Below, in pieces: positions 6,118-6,374 of a stretch of 6,374 nucleotides of DNA. The DNA lies in NCBI GenBank assembly GCA_902784015.1, contig CACZTC010000092.1:1-6374 (forward strand), read 5' to 3'. The stretch is from an uncultured Erysipelotrichaceae bacterium (GTDB lineage Bacteria; Bacillota_I; Bacilli_A; Erysipelotrichales; Erysipelotrichaceae). The notes beneath the pieces were generated by a model. That model was given only the letters and a program-made list of their open reading frames with translations, was not told the DNA's origin and did no database searches. Every line of letters begins with the position of its first letter. Within the stretch, counting starts at the first letter, position 1. The translations under genes and the position numbers were made by a program.

Positions 6118-6374
6118 CTACATATAGCTTCTTATAAATTTAGATATCTCATTTAGATTAGGATGATAATTATCTTCATGCCAACATTCACTAACTAAAT
6201 AACCTTGATAATTCTTTTCTTTTAATAGCTTAAAAATATTATTAAAATCAACTTCGCCACTTCCATAAGGAATATTATGTTCATTATTCTTAATTGCATC
6301 TTTTATATGCAAAGCCACCATATAATCTAAGCCATCTTGTAAATCTTCAATAGGATCAAAGCCATTATATATAA
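6118..6374 (-). CDS. L-ribulose-5-phosphate 3-epimerase (UlaE/SgaU-like) family protein, C-terminal part
   Basis: Only the last 84 codons are in the window. The frame stays open to the right edge and the gene continues beyond it, so the Met at 6321 is internal. The visible part matches the C-terminal end of the AP-endonuclease-like TIM barrels of the UlaE/SgaU/SgbU epimerase group. It shows GFDPIEDLQDGLDY followed by MVALHIKDA, whose His and Asp belong to the metal-site region. It continues with IPYGSGEVDFNNIFKLLKE and GYLVSECWHED, in which the Glu of SEC is a likely metal ligand. Known members convert L-ribulose 5-phosphate to L-xylulose 5-phosphate in ascorbate or pentose use; related barrels act on other keto-sugars, so the substrate is not certain. 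The stop (TAG, 6118-6120) is 5 nt from the stop of the convergent DeoR gene. Its promoter and any operon partners lie outside the window. Confidence 0.85.
   Translation of the reverse strand, partial: IYNGFDPIEDLQDGLDYMVALHIKDAIKNNEHNIPYGSGEVDFNNIFKLLKEKNYQGYLVSECWHEDNYHPNLNEISKFIRSYM

Noticed and set aside
6118..6321. A complete 67-aa protein on the minus strand starting at 6321
   Set aside because: The frame continues upstream without a stop to the window edge, and the added residues fit the UlaE-like family, so this is the tail of a larger gene.
1..6374. Alternative genetic code (TGA as Trp), suggested by the AT-rich, Mollicutes-like composition
   Set aside because: Trp positions in the conserved proteins use TGG, and all genes are of full length under the standard code.

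Overview
The window is strongly AT-rich, uses purine-rich Shine-Dalgarno sites complementary to a Bacillota-type 16S rRNA tail, and encodes an oxygen-sensitive class III ribonucleotide reductase. This points to a low-GC Bacillota (Firmicutes) living anaerobically or facultatively, perhaps near the Erysipelotrichia or other Mollicutes-related Bacilli. That placement is an inference from composition and gene content. Tryptophan is written TGG and no gene needs TGA read-through, so the standard code fits.

Left part (1-2997): a leader with a possible sigma-A-type promoter and an 18-nt dyad leads into nrdD (anaerobic ribonucleoside-triphosphate reductase, 734 aa). nrdG (its radical-SAM activase, 174 aa) follows 84 nt downstream. 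The two genes make the system that produces dNTPs without oxygen. A perfect 12-bp hairpin lies between them and a long AT-rich hairpin followed by six T's closes the pair.

Middle (3036-4307): a 414-aa, very acidic protein of unknown function, with one Sel1-like repeat at the N-terminus, a glutamate-rich linker and a TPR-like helical section. It ends in a hairpin that appears to work in both directions and is shared with the convergent gene to its right.

Right part (4306-6374): a sugar-metabolism locus of the type seen in gut anaerobes. A BtpA/SgcQ-family TIM-barrel protein (minus strand) and a DeoR-family repressor (plus strand) diverge from a 190-bp, extremely AT-rich intergenic region. That region holds repeated ATGATTATT elements, two inverted repeats and a good promoter for the BtpA gene. 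The repressor gene converges, with only 5 nt between stop codons, on the 3' end of a gene for an L-ribulose-5-phosphate 3-epimerase (UlaE/SgaU-like) family protein that runs off the right edge. The likely logic is a DeoR-type repressor that senses a phosphorylated sugar and controls itself, the BtpA-family gene and perhaps a pentose or ascorbate-type catabolic operon beyond the edge.

Most of the window is ordinary core and carbohydrate metabolism. No mobile element, CRISPR array, RNA gene or defence system was seen. The items most worth a second look are the acidic Sel1/TPR protein, the operator-like array between the divergent genes, and the combination of a BtpA-family protein of unknown function with a UlaE-like epimerase.
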